Source of the DNA: Candidatus Chlorohelix allophototropha
GTDB taxonomy: Bacteria; Chloroflexota; Chloroflexia; Chloroheliales; Chloroheliaceae
DNA: 64,000 nt
NCBI RefSeq assembly: GCF_030389965.1
Contig: NZ_CP128399.1
Location: forward strand, 434,001-498,000
Direction: 5' to 3'
Part shown: positions 30,647 to 40,704 of the stretch, one piece after another
Position numbering within the stretch: position 1 is the stretch's first letter
Layout of the letters: every line of letters starts with the position of its first letter
Translations under genes and position numbers: made by a program
The notes under the pieces: model-generated
What the model was told of the DNA's origin: nothing
The model's database searches: none
What the model saw: only the letters and a program-made list of their open reading frames with translations

Positions 30647-31039
30647 ATGAAACCAGAAGGCTTGTATTTAGCTCCACTTAATAAGGGTTGGCAATTAACA
30701 GGGCTTTATGAAGGCAGTAAAGAAGTATTTGCAAAGTTTAGCACTTCAGTAGGGTTTCCAGTAATCAAACTGCTTTCCAGTGTATTAGCGCATGATTACA
30801 CCAATATAGGATTCCTTGTATCAACCGGATCAGAAAAGATACCAGAAAGGATAAAAACCATGAAGCCTAATTCCCTACTACTCCATAGGCTAGATACTGG
30901 GTGGCAAGTATTTGCAGTATATCCCACAAGGCGACAACAGATCATGGCACTTTATGAACCCCTTGAATTGTCGCTTGCCCGTAAGATTGCAGGTATCATA
31001 GCAGTCAATTATGGGCTATCAAACTTTGAAGAGGACTAA
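30647..31039 (+). CDS. Element protein made of two internal repeats, function unknown
   Basis: This 130-residue protein begins at ATG 30647, which has GGAGAGG upstream; the open frame reaches 30605 without support. Residues 1-51 and 72-122 repeat each other: MKPxxLxLxxLxxGWQ, a following Y, then a helix ending in lAxxY. The fold is unknown. It lies after the translocase and before a strong terminator, so it is probably in the same transcript. Confidence 0.7.
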   Translation: MKPEGLYLAPLNKGWQLTGLYEGSKEVFAKFSTSVGFPVIKLLSSVLAHDYTNIGFLVSTGSEKIPERIKTMKPNSLLLHRLDTGWQVFAVYPTRRQQIMALYEPLELSLARKIAGIIAVNYGLSNFEED

Positions 31040-31049
31040 AAACTAACAT

Positions 31050-31086
31050 GGGGTAATTTTTCCAATTGTGGGATTTTACCCCTTTT
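31050..31086 (+). terminator. Rho-independent terminator closing the int-translocase segment
   Basis: GGGGTAA pairs with TTACCCC, with a small inner CC/GG stem, and is followed by TTTT. It lies 11 bases after the stop of the two-repeat protein. Confidence 0.8.
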
Positions 31087-31125
31087 CTTAAGTAATTCGC
31101 ACCTGCTGGAAAGGAAAAAGAAGCC

Positions 31126-31248
31126 ATGAAGATTATTATTTACACAACTATAGAAGGTACTGTAGCTCCAGTAGTGGAATTGACTGAAGCGCAAAAAGAG
31201 ATATTAAGAAAATTTGTAATAGCAATGTGGAAAAATCATGGGGGTTAG
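31126..31248 (+). CDS. Small element ORF of 40 codons
   Basis: ATG 31126 is preceded by a purine-rich ribosome-site-like stretch (GGAAAGGAAAAAGAAG). The product begins MKIIIYTTIEG and ends WKNHGG. No family was recognised. The call rests on the ribosome site and a compact frame in an otherwise empty gap. Confidence 0.4.
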   Translation: MKIIIYTTIEGTVAPVVELTEAQKEILRKFVIAMWKNHGG

Positions 31249-31295
31249 CAGGTAAAGGGGCTGTTTTTATCAGTTATTTGCTAATATACACAGTT

Positions 31296-31409
31296 TTGAC
31301 ATCTTGTCAATAGTATTAACTAGGCATAAATGCCTATTTATACAGATTTTATATAGATTTTAAGTTCTATCTATTGCTAGTTGACATAACCCATGATAAA
31401 CTATATGTA
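31296..31409 (+). promoter_or_regulatory. Control region upstream of the RHH-like gene
   Basis: Three signals occur: the palindrome TTGACA-TCT-TGTCAA at 31296-31310; the palindrome TAGGCAT-AA-ATGCCTA at 31321-31336; and TTGCTAG followed by TTGACA at 31374-31386, with a weak -10 TATGTA 17 bases on. The same 13-base TTGCTAGTTGACA occurs at 37012-37024 near the other end of the element. Confidence 0.5.
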
Positions 31410-31466
31410 AGATATTACCTTATATCTATAAGGAAAAATTATAGTAGTTTATGGAAAGGAATTCCA

Positions 31467-31715
31467 ATGACTAAAATTGTTATAGCCCGTAAGAGGAAAT
31501 ATGGCTTTCATCATTTTGTTTCTGTAAGTGTCCCACAAGCACAAGTAAATGATGTTGAAGGGGTCTTAAATCTTCTAAAGGAGCAAAACCCTGATAAGAG
31601 TTTTAGTGCTTTCTTTGTAGAGGCATTGCTAGAAAAATATGGCTCTTTAATAGGGGCTGGAAAGGGATTTAACGGGTGTGAATTATCAAAATTACAAGGG
31701 GAAAAAGCCTTTTGA
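31467..31715 (+). CDS. Possible ribbon-helix-helix regulator of the element
   Basis: An 82-residue protein starts at ATG 31467, chosen for the GGAAAGG 9 bases upstream; the frame to 31374 lacks support and would include the promoter. A strand-like FVSVSVP, a helix around VNDVEGVLNLLKEQ, a turn and a second helix SFSAFFVEALLEKYG match the RHH (CopG/Arc) outline. Autoregulation through the upstream palindromes is inference. It overlaps the next gene by 38 bases. Confidence 0.55.
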   Translation: MTKIVIARKRKYGFHHFVSVSVPQAQVNDVEGVLNLLKEQNPDKSFSAFFVEALLEKYGSLIGAGKGFNGCELSKLQGEKAF

Positions 31716-32022
31716 AAAGTCTAAAGAGTATAGAGATATTTTTTATATTCCTGATAAGAATTCTTATGGTATTGTGCCTGAAGAAGTTAAAGAGAGTGCA
31801 AGAGAGGATCAATTATTTAAGGCTCTTGAGTATATAAATTATGACATATCTAGAGCAGCAATTAAAATCCGATCAGCAGTACCCGTAAAGGGTAAGGATG
31901 ATTACAGTTACCAGCATTATATTCTAGCTCATTTATCTAACAAGATTTTAGCAAGATTAGAGGAAATGAGAAATAAAAAGCCCGAAAGTGATGCAAACAC
32001 TTCAGGGCTGATCCTTACTTAA
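31678..32022 (+). CDS. Hypothetical element protein, 114 residues
   Basis: It begins with GTG 31678 inside the end of the RHH-like gene and ends at 32022 where the replicase frame opens, so the three genes look co-translated. It is charged and mostly helical, with no recognised domain. It could be an accessory to replication given its place, but this is only positional. Confidence 0.6.
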   Translation: MNYQNYKGKKPFEKSKEYRDIFYIPDKNSYGIVPEEVKESAREDQLFKALEYINYDISRAAIKIRSAVPVKGKDDYSYQHYILAHLSNKILARLEEMRNKKPESDANTSGLILT

Positions 32023-34649
32023 TGGTAAAAAGGTATATTAACATGATAACAAATTTATCATCTGTTGACAATACGACAATTTTTGAGGCTGGAGACAGAT
32101 TCAATCAGGCTGTTTTTGATAGTGCTATAGCCTACTATGGCAAAACCCCTAAAGAAGCCAAATTCTTTGCTAAGAATGGCAAAATGCTACCCCCTGTTAG
32201 TAACCCACAAGAAGTTAGTGAAAATGGTAAGGCTGTATGGCTTGCGGTTAACCTTTTTCAAAATCCCGAAGGTAGTAAACCTGCTACTAAAGATATAACC
32301 AGAATTGACAATGTAACAATTGATTTTGAAACCCCTGCTGAACCCACTTCATCCCATGCAGTAGGGGCTATGTTATATAACCTTTTACTTCAAAAAGGTA
32401 TTACTTCTGTAGTAGAAGATAGTGGAGCAGGTTGTCATATCATTATACCTATAAGCCCTATTGTTTTACCTAAACCCCCTGTTCCTCTTGAAAAAGGGAT
32501 TAAAGGGATTCATGATCTAGCTAATGATGCTGTTAAATTGTGGATAACGCACAATCTTGAGGATAAATTCTCAAGTGCTTGCCAACAAATAGGTATAAAT
32601 ACCAAACTAGAAGGGATGGACATTGCAAGAGTAATGTCTATAGCAGGAACTTTTAGAGTCGGTAATAGTAAACCTAATGAAGCGCAATTTTTGAGAAATG
32701 GCTATCTTAGAAGGGTACTTTTACCCACAAATGAACAGGGACTATATCCTGAGAGGGTAGAAAACAATACTGTTACTCAAGAATTACTGGAGATTATGCA
32801 GGAGCTTGAAAACAGCCCTGCTACAAAGCCCGTAGAGGCTGCTAAAGCCTTCAGCAGTAACATTATTACCTTTCCTATCACATCTTCTAACAAATCTAAT
32901 TCTGTTGAAAGCTCTTTACGGGCTTTTGCTGGAAAGTATGTCCGTAAAGACCGATCAGGATTTTTTCAGGCTCTAGTTAATCATTTATACCCATTGGTAG
33001 GTAAGAACTACCAAGAGGGGCAAAAATATGCACAACTTATTGATAGTCTTTCAGGGGATAAATTTAGTTCTGAAAACAGGCTAGACACTGAGTTTGAAAG
33101 AAGCTGGAATGATACACAATTCAGCTATACCCCTTCTTTTACTTCTACTCCTACCGCCATGCGAGAGCCTGAAGAAAAAGCAGGTATTCAAAATGCTGGA
33201 AAGCTATTCTATGATGCTGGAAAGTTAGAATTAACAGACATTGGAAACGCAAAGCGCATGTCTATTCTCTATAAAGATACTCTAGCCTATGCAAAAGATA
33301 CTTGGCTCTATTGGACTGGTAAAGTCTGGAAAGAGACTACTAACAAAGAGGCTTACAAAGGTGTACTAATTGGTTATGCAAAGCGAATGGCTGAAGCTAT
33401 AAGGCTGGAAAGCTCTGAATATGCTGCTACTGAAGATACCTCAATTGAAGCTAAATTCCGCTATTCAACAAAAGTATATGCTCACTATATTACTTCAAGC
33501 TCAAATCAAAGGTTAAAAGCTGCTATAGATACAGCTACAGACCCTGATTGTTTAGGCTGTGATCCTGAAGATTTTGACACCCATGATAATCTGCTAAATC
33601 TTCAAAATGGTGTGTTAAATCTTGGCACTTTCGAGCTTTTGCCACATGACCCTTCCTATAAGCTAACAAGGATTAGCAATGTGGAATATAACCCACAGAA
33701 ATATAGTGACTTGTGGGAAAAAGTTGTTAATGATCTTACAGACGGTGATAAAGAAATGGCTGAAGTGTTACAAATTGCGGCTGGATACAGTCTTACAGGT
33801 TCAACAGAGAGCAAGGCTATCATGGTGCTTTGTGGTAAGAGCAACACTGGTAAAAGCAAGTTTGTGGAGGCTATAAGGGATGTACTGGGAGATGCTTTAA
33901 CAGGTGGTTATGGTGCTAATGCCGGTACAAACGCTTTTACAGTCAATTCAAAATGGGGGGATACTAAAGCCTCTAATAGTGCTAGTCCTGAAATGGCTGT
34001 ATTAGAAAAGGCAAGAATTGTAATAGCCTCTGAAGCAGGAGCAGGTCAAGTTTTTAATGCTCCACTTCTAAAAAATATTGCTGGTAGTTCAAGAATAACA
34101 GCCCGTAGGAACTACAAAGACCCTATTACTTTTGTACCACAAATGAAGTTATGGCTGGATACAAACTATTTACCAGACTTGCATGATCCAGATGAAGCAC
34201 TATTCAACCGATTAAGGATTTTTCCTTGTACTAATGAGTTAGAAGAATCTAAGCAGGATAGAGATTTAGATAAAAAACTTAAGGCTGAAAAATCAGCAAT
34301 TCTTAATTGGATGATAGAAGGGCTTCAGAAATGGAAAGCAAACGGTAAATCTATACCAGAAACCCACAGAATGAGAGAGGCTAAAGAAAGTGAAAAACGG
34401 GATAGTAATCCTGTTTCCGCCTTGATAGCCGAGCTTTATCAATATGACAGGTCGGGGGAAATTCTTTTCTCAGAGTTTTACGCCGATTATGTAAGATTTT
34501 GTAATTACAGTGGGGAAAAAATGCCTATAACTGATAAAAAATTAGGCAAATGCCTCAGAGCGTTAACAGGTATAGATGTTATCAAAGGTAGGTTGAATAA
34601 AACTTTTGTAAAAGGGCTAAAAAGGCTGGAAAGTAACCCACAGATGTAG
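32022..34649 (+). CDS. Primase-polymerase / SF3 helicase replication protein
   Basis: It has 875 residues. The N-terminal archaeo-eukaryotic-type primase domain shows an acidic motif VTIDFE (D101, E103), SGAGCH (134-139) resembling the sGxGxH motif, and ARVMSIAGTFRVGNSK. The C-terminal half is a D5/P4-type domain followed by an SF3 helicase with Walker A GKSNTGKS (605-612), the acidic VLEKARIVIASE and sensor-like WLDTNYLP. Such fusions initiate replication of plasmids, satellites and integrative elements. ATG 32022 overlaps the previous stop, but ATG 32043 with AAAAAGG upstream is also plausible. The iteron-like array lies just downstream. Confidence 0.88.
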   Translation: MVKRYINMITNLSSVDNTTIFEAGDRFNQAVFDSAIAYYGKTPKEAKFFAKNGKMLPPVSNPQEVSENGKAVWLAVNLFQNPEGSKPATKDITRIDNVTIDFETPAEPTSSHAVGAMLYNLLLQKGITSVVEDSGAGCHIIIPISPIVLPKPPVPLEKGIKGIHDLANDAVKLWITHNLEDKFSSACQQIGINTKLEGMDIARVMSIAGTFRVGNSKPNEAQFLRNGYLRRVLLPTNEQGLYPERVENNTVTQELLEIMQELENSPATKPVEAAKAFSSNIITFPITSSNKSNSVESSLRAFAGKYVRKDRSGFFQALVNHLYPLVGKNYQEGQKYAQLIDSLSGDKFSSENRLDTEFERSWNDTQFSYTPSFTSTPTAMREPEEKAGIQNAGKLFYDAGKLELTDIGNAKRMSILYKDTLAYAKDTWLYWTGKVWKETTNKEAYKGVLIGYAKRMAEAIRLESSEYAATEDTSIEAKFRYSTKVYAHYITSSSNQRLKAAIDTATDPDCLGCDPEDFDTHDNLLNLQNGVLNLGTFELLPHDPSYKLTRISNVEYNPQKYSDLWEKVVNDLTDGDKEMAEVLQIAAGYSLTGSTESKAIMVLCGKSNTGKSKFVEAIRDVLGDALTGGYGANAGTNAFTVNSKWGDTKASNSASPEMAVLEKARIVIASEAGAGQVFNAPLLKNIAGSSRITARRNYKDPITFVPQMKLWLDTNYLPDLHDPDEALFNRLRIFPCTNELEESKQDRDLDKKLKAEKSAILNWMIEGLQKWKANGKSIPETHRMREAKESEKRDSNPVSALIAELYQYDRSGEILFSEFYADYVRFCNYSGEKMPITDKKLGKCLRALTGIDVIKGRLNKTFVKGLKRLESNPQM

Positions 34650-34666
34650 CTACACACTTAATTCTG

Positions 34667-34766
34667 TTACCGTTATTACCGTTATTACCGTTTCTCATGA
34701 GAGTTTTTCATAATAAAAAATATATAGAAAAGTTTTATAAAAACAGTAAAAACGGTAAAACGGTAA
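34667..34766. repeat. Iteron-like inverted array flanking an AT-rich core (candidate origin)
   Basis: Three abutting 9-mers TTACCGTTA, TTACCGTTA, TTACCGTTT (34667-34693) face three inverted copies AAACAGTAA, AAACGGTAA, AAACGGTAA (34741-34766). Between them are 47 bases of almost pure A/T. It lies 18 bases after the replicase stop. Iterons beside an easily melted core next to the initiator gene are typical of plasmid origins; a very long hairpin terminator is the alternative reading. Confidence 0.7.
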
Positions 34767-34812
34767 TAGTTTCATCACTTGTGGGTTATGAGAGTGTAAA
34801 AGGATAGGAAAA

Positions 34813-35058
34813 ATGGTGGATTTTCTTACAGCATATCTGGAGCTACTTATAAAAGATGCTGGAAAAGCTGTTAAGTCTGGGAAAAAGGCTTCAAAGTGCG
34901 AGCAAGAAGCATTATATATTCTTAAATCTGGAGCTAAGGGGCTGGAATCGGATCGGCTTTGTAATGCCATAGCAGATATAGCAGGTTTTAATAATTCTTC
35001 AGAATTTTACAGGTTATTACTTAAAAAGATTTATGGTGATCGGGCTATAGCAGCATAA
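34813..35058 (+). CDS. Hypothetical small helical element protein
   Basis: This 81-residue protein is Lys-rich and predicted all-helical, and ATG 34813 has AGGATAGGA upstream. No family was recognised. It follows the origin-like array and is the last plus-strand gene of the element. Confidence 0.55.
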   Translation: MVDFLTAYLELLIKDAGKAVKSGKKASKCEQEALYILKSGAKGLESDRLCNAIADIAGFNNSSEFYRLLLKKIYGDRAIAA

Positions 35059-35078
35059 AAAGTAATCCAGTATCATCT

Positions 35079-35099
35079 TATTGATACTTAGTATCAATA
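35079..35099. promoter_or_regulatory. Perfect 21-bp palindrome
   Basis: TATTGATACT and AGTATCAATA are separated by one base. The tight centre suits a dimeric DNA-binding protein better than an RNA hairpin. It lies 20 bases after the 81-residue gene. Confidence 0.5.
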
Positions 35100-35146
35100 G
35101 TTCATTAACTGTTAGTATTAAATTATTAGCTCCTTCTATAAACCTC

Positions 35147-35210
35147 AAGAAGGGCTGTTATTTTGAAAAGTAGTGTAATCATACTGCTTAACAGAATAAC
35201 AGCCCTTCTT
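35147..35210. terminator. Long bidirectional hairpin between convergent element genes
   Basis: A perfect 16-bp inverted repeat AAGAAGGGCTGTTATT / AATAACAGCCCTTCTT encloses a second imperfect 8-bp stem. It separates the plus-strand replication genes from the minus-strand methyltransferase gene. Confidence 0.75.
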
Positions 35211-35256
35211 TAGCTTCATATCCCCTTGTGGGTCAATCCCACATACATGGTAAATC

Positions 35257-36915
35257 TTAAATATCCATTTGAGGCTGAATAGTTTGTACCTGCTCCACTT
35301 GAGCTTTTTTGTAACTTACTTTAGTAGGTGGCATTTTTACTTCAGCCCTATTCAAAAGCTCTTCAATTGTTAAAATCTGGATTTTAGGAAACTTACCCCA
35401 TATAGATTCATAATATCCTGCTTTTATAGCTGCTGCTTTCATTTCACTGGTAGCAGGTTCAAGCGTTATAAAAACGCCCATTTCAGCCTTTTCATTCTCA
35501 ACAGTACCTATTAAATCTCTAATGTCGCCACTCTTTACATGTCCACTTTTCACCTGTACAAGAGCGCGTTTTACCTTGCTAGTTTCATCATCTTTGAACC
35601 TGATAACACCGTCAATTCCTTTATCACTACCCTTTTTACCTTCTTTACTCCCTGCTTGCGCTCCTAATGGTTGAGCATTTACAAAGGGTAAAGCCCAGAA
35701 CTGGAATTGATAGCGATCCTCACTAGCTAATTGCCTTGCACCATCAATACTTGTGGGTTCTCCAATAACTTTGAACTTAATATCTGGAAACATATCCTTC
35801 ATACGAATTTTATTAAGAGATATAGCAAGGTGTGTAATATCAATTCCTAACCAATTACGACCTAACTTTTCTGCTGCTGCTATAGCAGTACCACACCCAC
35901 AGAAGGGGTCTAATACTATATCACCTGAATTACTGCTTGCCTGAATAATACGCTCTAGTAATGCCAGTGGCTTTTGAGTGGGATAATTCAATCTTTCTGA
36001 ATCAGAGGAATGAAGTGAATTAATATCAGCCCAGATATTAGTTATAATTGAGCCTTCTTGTTCATTCAAATATCGTTTTAATGCTGGTCGTTTGGTTGTA
36101 TCATAACTCCCATCAGGCTTTTTGGGATAATAAATCCGACCTTCATCATGAAGTTTTTGCATAGTTTCTCGTTGATAACGCCAACCCTTCACCGGATAAG
36201 AATAACCTAACCATTCATACATCATATTAGGTCTAGGATTTGGGCTTGTCATATTGTCCAAACGATAACGACCACGATCATCATTATCATCAAATCGGTA
36301 AAACTTCTCTATATAAGTGGGATCATATTCGCCATATTGAGGTTTAAATATGGCATCTTTTGATTTTACAAAAAATAGAATAATATCCGCTATATCAGAG
36401 AATTTATGTTTTGCATCACTATGGGCTGATTGCCGTTTCCAAATAATCTCATTTCTGAAGTTTTGCGCCCCAAAAATAGTATCAAGAATAATTTTTAAGT
36501 AGTGGCTTGCTGTGGGATCACAATGTAAGTAAAGGCTACCAGTAGGTTTTAAGACCCTATGCAATTCTACAAGCCTTATAGCCATCATAACAAGATAAGC
36601 CATCATCTGATTTTCACCCACAAAGTCATGCAAGGCTTCTATCATTTTTGAAACATGGTCTGGAGCTTCAGTAGTAAGTTCATGATAAACCTTTGCAGTA
36701 GCTTCATTCCAGTGCCATGTATCTTCAAAGGCTGTAATTTGCGCGTTACTATCTTGCCCCTTTTCATCTTTGAAAAGCACATTATAATTTCTACTGGAGT
36801 TAAAAGGGGGGTCTAAGTAGATTAAATCTACACTCTCATTGAGGAAATATTCTCTTAGAACTTTAAGGTTATCACCATAATACAGCGTATTAGAAGTTAT
36901 AGGCTTCTGTGCCAT
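35257..36915 (-). CDS. Beta-class DNA methyltransferase with C-terminal Mrr-like nuclease domain
   Basis: The methyltransferase part (about residues 1-385) has DLIYLDPPFNSSRNY (motif IV, DPPF) before VLDPFCGCGTAIAAAEKLGR (motif I), the order of the beta class that methylates adenine N6 or cytosine N4. The C-terminal part (about 430-530) has GVIRF then ALVQVKSGHV, the D/Q-x-K core of Mrr-type endonucleases. One polypeptide may therefore modify and cut. GAGGG precedes ATG 36915. It lies at the right end of the element on the opposite strand, a cargo position; a maintenance or anti-phage role is inferred. No separate Res or specificity subunit is present. Confidence 0.85.
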   Translation of the reverse strand: MAQKPITSNTLYYGDNLKVLREYFLNESVDLIYLDPPFNSSRNYNVLFKDEKGQDSNAQITAFEDTWHWNEATAKVYHELTTEAPDHVSKMIEALHDFVGENQMMAYLVMMAIRLVELHRVLKPTGSLYLHCDPTASHYLKIILDTIFGAQNFRNEIIWKRQSAHSDAKHKFSDIADIILFFVKSKDAIFKPQYGEYDPTYIEKFYRFDDNDDRGRYRLDNMTSPNPRPNMMYEWLGYSYPVKGWRYQRETMQKLHDEGRIYYPKKPDGSYDTTKRPALKRYLNEQEGSIITNIWADINSLHSSDSERLNYPTQKPLALLERIIQASSNSGDIVLDPFCGCGTAIAAAEKLGRNWLGIDITHLAISLNKIRMKDMFPDIKFKVIGEPTSIDGARQLASEDRYQFQFWALPFVNAQPLGAQAGSKEGKKGSDKGIDGVIRFKDDETSKVKRALVQVKSGHVKSGDIRDLIGTVENEKAEMGVFITLEPATSEMKAAAIKAGYYESIWGKFPKIQILTIEELLNRAEVKMPPTKVSYKKAQVEQVQTIQPQMDI

Positions 36916-37011
36916 TCTTACCCTCTATTCAGGTTAGAAAGTTAGTGGAAAGTTGCTACAGGGATAATATAGCATGAAACAAAACTAATTTCAGGCTATT
37001 AAACCTCTTTT

Positions 37012-37163
37012 TTGCTAGTTGACAATTAGTATGATCGTTGTGATAATACCTTATAGGATTAAATATCTGAAATATCTTTAACAAATTCCCTCAAACTTCT
37101 TGAATTATTTCAGGTTTGAGATAATAAGAGCCTTAAGAAGCAATTGTTATTATTCTAATTGCT
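37012..37163 (+). promoter_or_regulatory. Outward promoter and inverted repeats at the right end of the element
   Basis: TTGCTAG then TTGACA (37019-37024) and GATAAT (37042-37047) with 17-base spacing form a good promoter pointing out through attR. In a circular form it would point across attP to the integrase gene. Downstream are the inverted repeats CTCAAAC/GTTTGAG (37090-37120) and AGCAATT/AATTGCT (37139-37163), possible recombinase or excisionase sites. No gene is seen between 36916 and 37204. Confidence 0.5.
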
Positions 37164-37204
37164 ATCATTTTCCTGTAACCCCCTTAATCGGCACGAAAAT
37201 ATAG

Positions 37205-39299
<2,095 letters not shown>

Positions 39300-39542
39300 A
39301 ATGAAATTTGAATATTTATTTAATTTATCATAGTGATGGATTTTTCCAAAGCGAAATAATCTATACTATATTTTGACCATTCTTTTACATGTTTTTACAA
39401 CTAGTTTTACCTAGTAGGTTTATTATAGTACTATTATATTAGATGCTACCTGAGTGAATTAGATGTTGTTCATAATAATGTCTCAATCCCCCCATAAGGA
39501 GACAATATTTGTTGGATTGCTTAATAGGAAGGGAAGTGACCG

Positions 39543-40649
39543 ATGCCTGAAGACTTGTTAAGGGCTATCTGTCAGACACATCCTCTTGTTTATCAAAAAT
39601 GGGTTTTAGCGTTTAAGCAGAGTTTGGGTGATTCACACAACGATTCAGCTACCCCCGACCGTCACAATGAGATATGTAAAGAACTACTAATTGCCTTCAG
39701 AACTGGAGATGATAAAGCATTTTTGTGCTTAATCAATCTTGAAGGCAGAGTTATGGCACGTGCGGGACTTGCTCTACCCGCTTTGTTACGGGCTTTATCC
39801 GAGTTTTTTAACTTGTCTTGGGAAATTCTAAGCGCTACTCCGATATTTGAGAGGAGGCCGAGTCTGCTGTTGCCTCTGACTGAAAGACTTAACTCACTGC
39901 GTAGCCGTGCGCAGAATACGTTACTCGAATCCTTTACCGACGAGGAACATGCAATTCAGCGTGAACGCGCTGCCGAATATGAGCGTACTTTGCGCCACAG
40001 ACTGGAAAACATGACCGTAGAGGAATTAATCAAATCAATTCCCTCTTTTAGAGTAGTAAAACATCGTAAAGGACACTTGGTGCTAGAACCGGGAGATTAC
40101 CAGCCGGGTTTGTTCTTTGTGTTAAGCGGTAGTGTCCGGATTTATGAAATTTTGCAGGATGGGCGTGCCATCAGCCTTTCTATTCTGGGCAAAGGTGATG
40201 TATTTGCCAGAACCCAAGGCACCAATACTTACTTTAGAGATGTGTATGCCGAAGCAATGCAGGAATCGGTTGTAGCATTTATTAAAGAAAAGTCGCTCGA
40301 AAACTTAATGGAAACCTCGCCATTATTGGCATCATGTGTTATTTCAAGCTTTTCAAACCAATTATCGCAATCTCAAAGCCTTATTGAAGGAATATTGGGA
40401 CGCAGCGTAGCTTTGAGACTCGGCAGGTTGTTGTTAAAACTTGCGGATGGGTTTGGAGTAGCGCAGGAAACCGGAAATGTTACCATCAATTTGAACCTGA
40501 CACATCAAGAACTCGCCGATATGCTTGGCAGTAACCGCGTAACGGTAACACGTAAGCTTTTGGAATTACAGAAGCTGTCGCTTATCAGTATCGATAACCA
40601 TACAATATCTATCTTAGATCGCTGTGGTTTGGAAAAACTAGCAGCGTAA
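39543..40649 (+). CDS. Crp/Fnr-type regulator with extra N-terminal helical domain
   Basis: The 368-residue protein has a helical N-terminal domain (1-150), resembling in outline the N-terminal domain of RsbRD-type stress proteins, then a cyclic-nucleotide-binding-fold domain (about 165-285; GDYQPGLFFVLSGSVRIYE) and a Crp-type HTH (about 300-360; THQELADMLGSNRVTVTRKLLEL). Crp proteins are usually 200-240 residues, so the first domain is extra. The sequence shows no [4Fe-4S] cysteine cluster. It is monocistronic with its own terminator. Confidence 0.85.
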   Translation: MPEDLLRAICQTHPLVYQKWVLAFKQSLGDSHNDSATPDRHNEICKELLIAFRTGDDKAFLCLINLEGRVMARAGLALPALLRALSEFFNLSWEILSATPIFERRPSLLLPLTERLNSLRSRAQNTLLESFTDEEHAIQRERAAEYERTLRHRLENMTVEELIKSIPSFRVVKHRKGHLVLEPGDYQPGLFFVLSGSVRIYEILQDGRAISLSILGKGDVFARTQGTNTYFRDVYAEAMQESVVAFIKEKSLENLMETSPLLASCVISSFSNQLSQSQSLIEGILGRSVALRLGRLLLKLADGFGVAQETGNVTINLNLTHQELADMLGSNRVTVTRKLLELQKLSLISIDNHTISILDRCGLEKLAA

Positions 40650-40678
40650 TTAAGATAAGCAGCCATATATTGAACAAG

Positions 40679-40704
40679 GGCGCATAAAGCTATGCGCCTT
40701 TTTT
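40679..40704 (+). terminator. Rho-independent terminator of the Crp-like gene
   Basis: A perfect 8-bp stem GGCGCATA / TATGCGCC with loop AAGC is followed by six T. It touches the stop of the convergent CobW-family gene. Confidence 0.92.
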
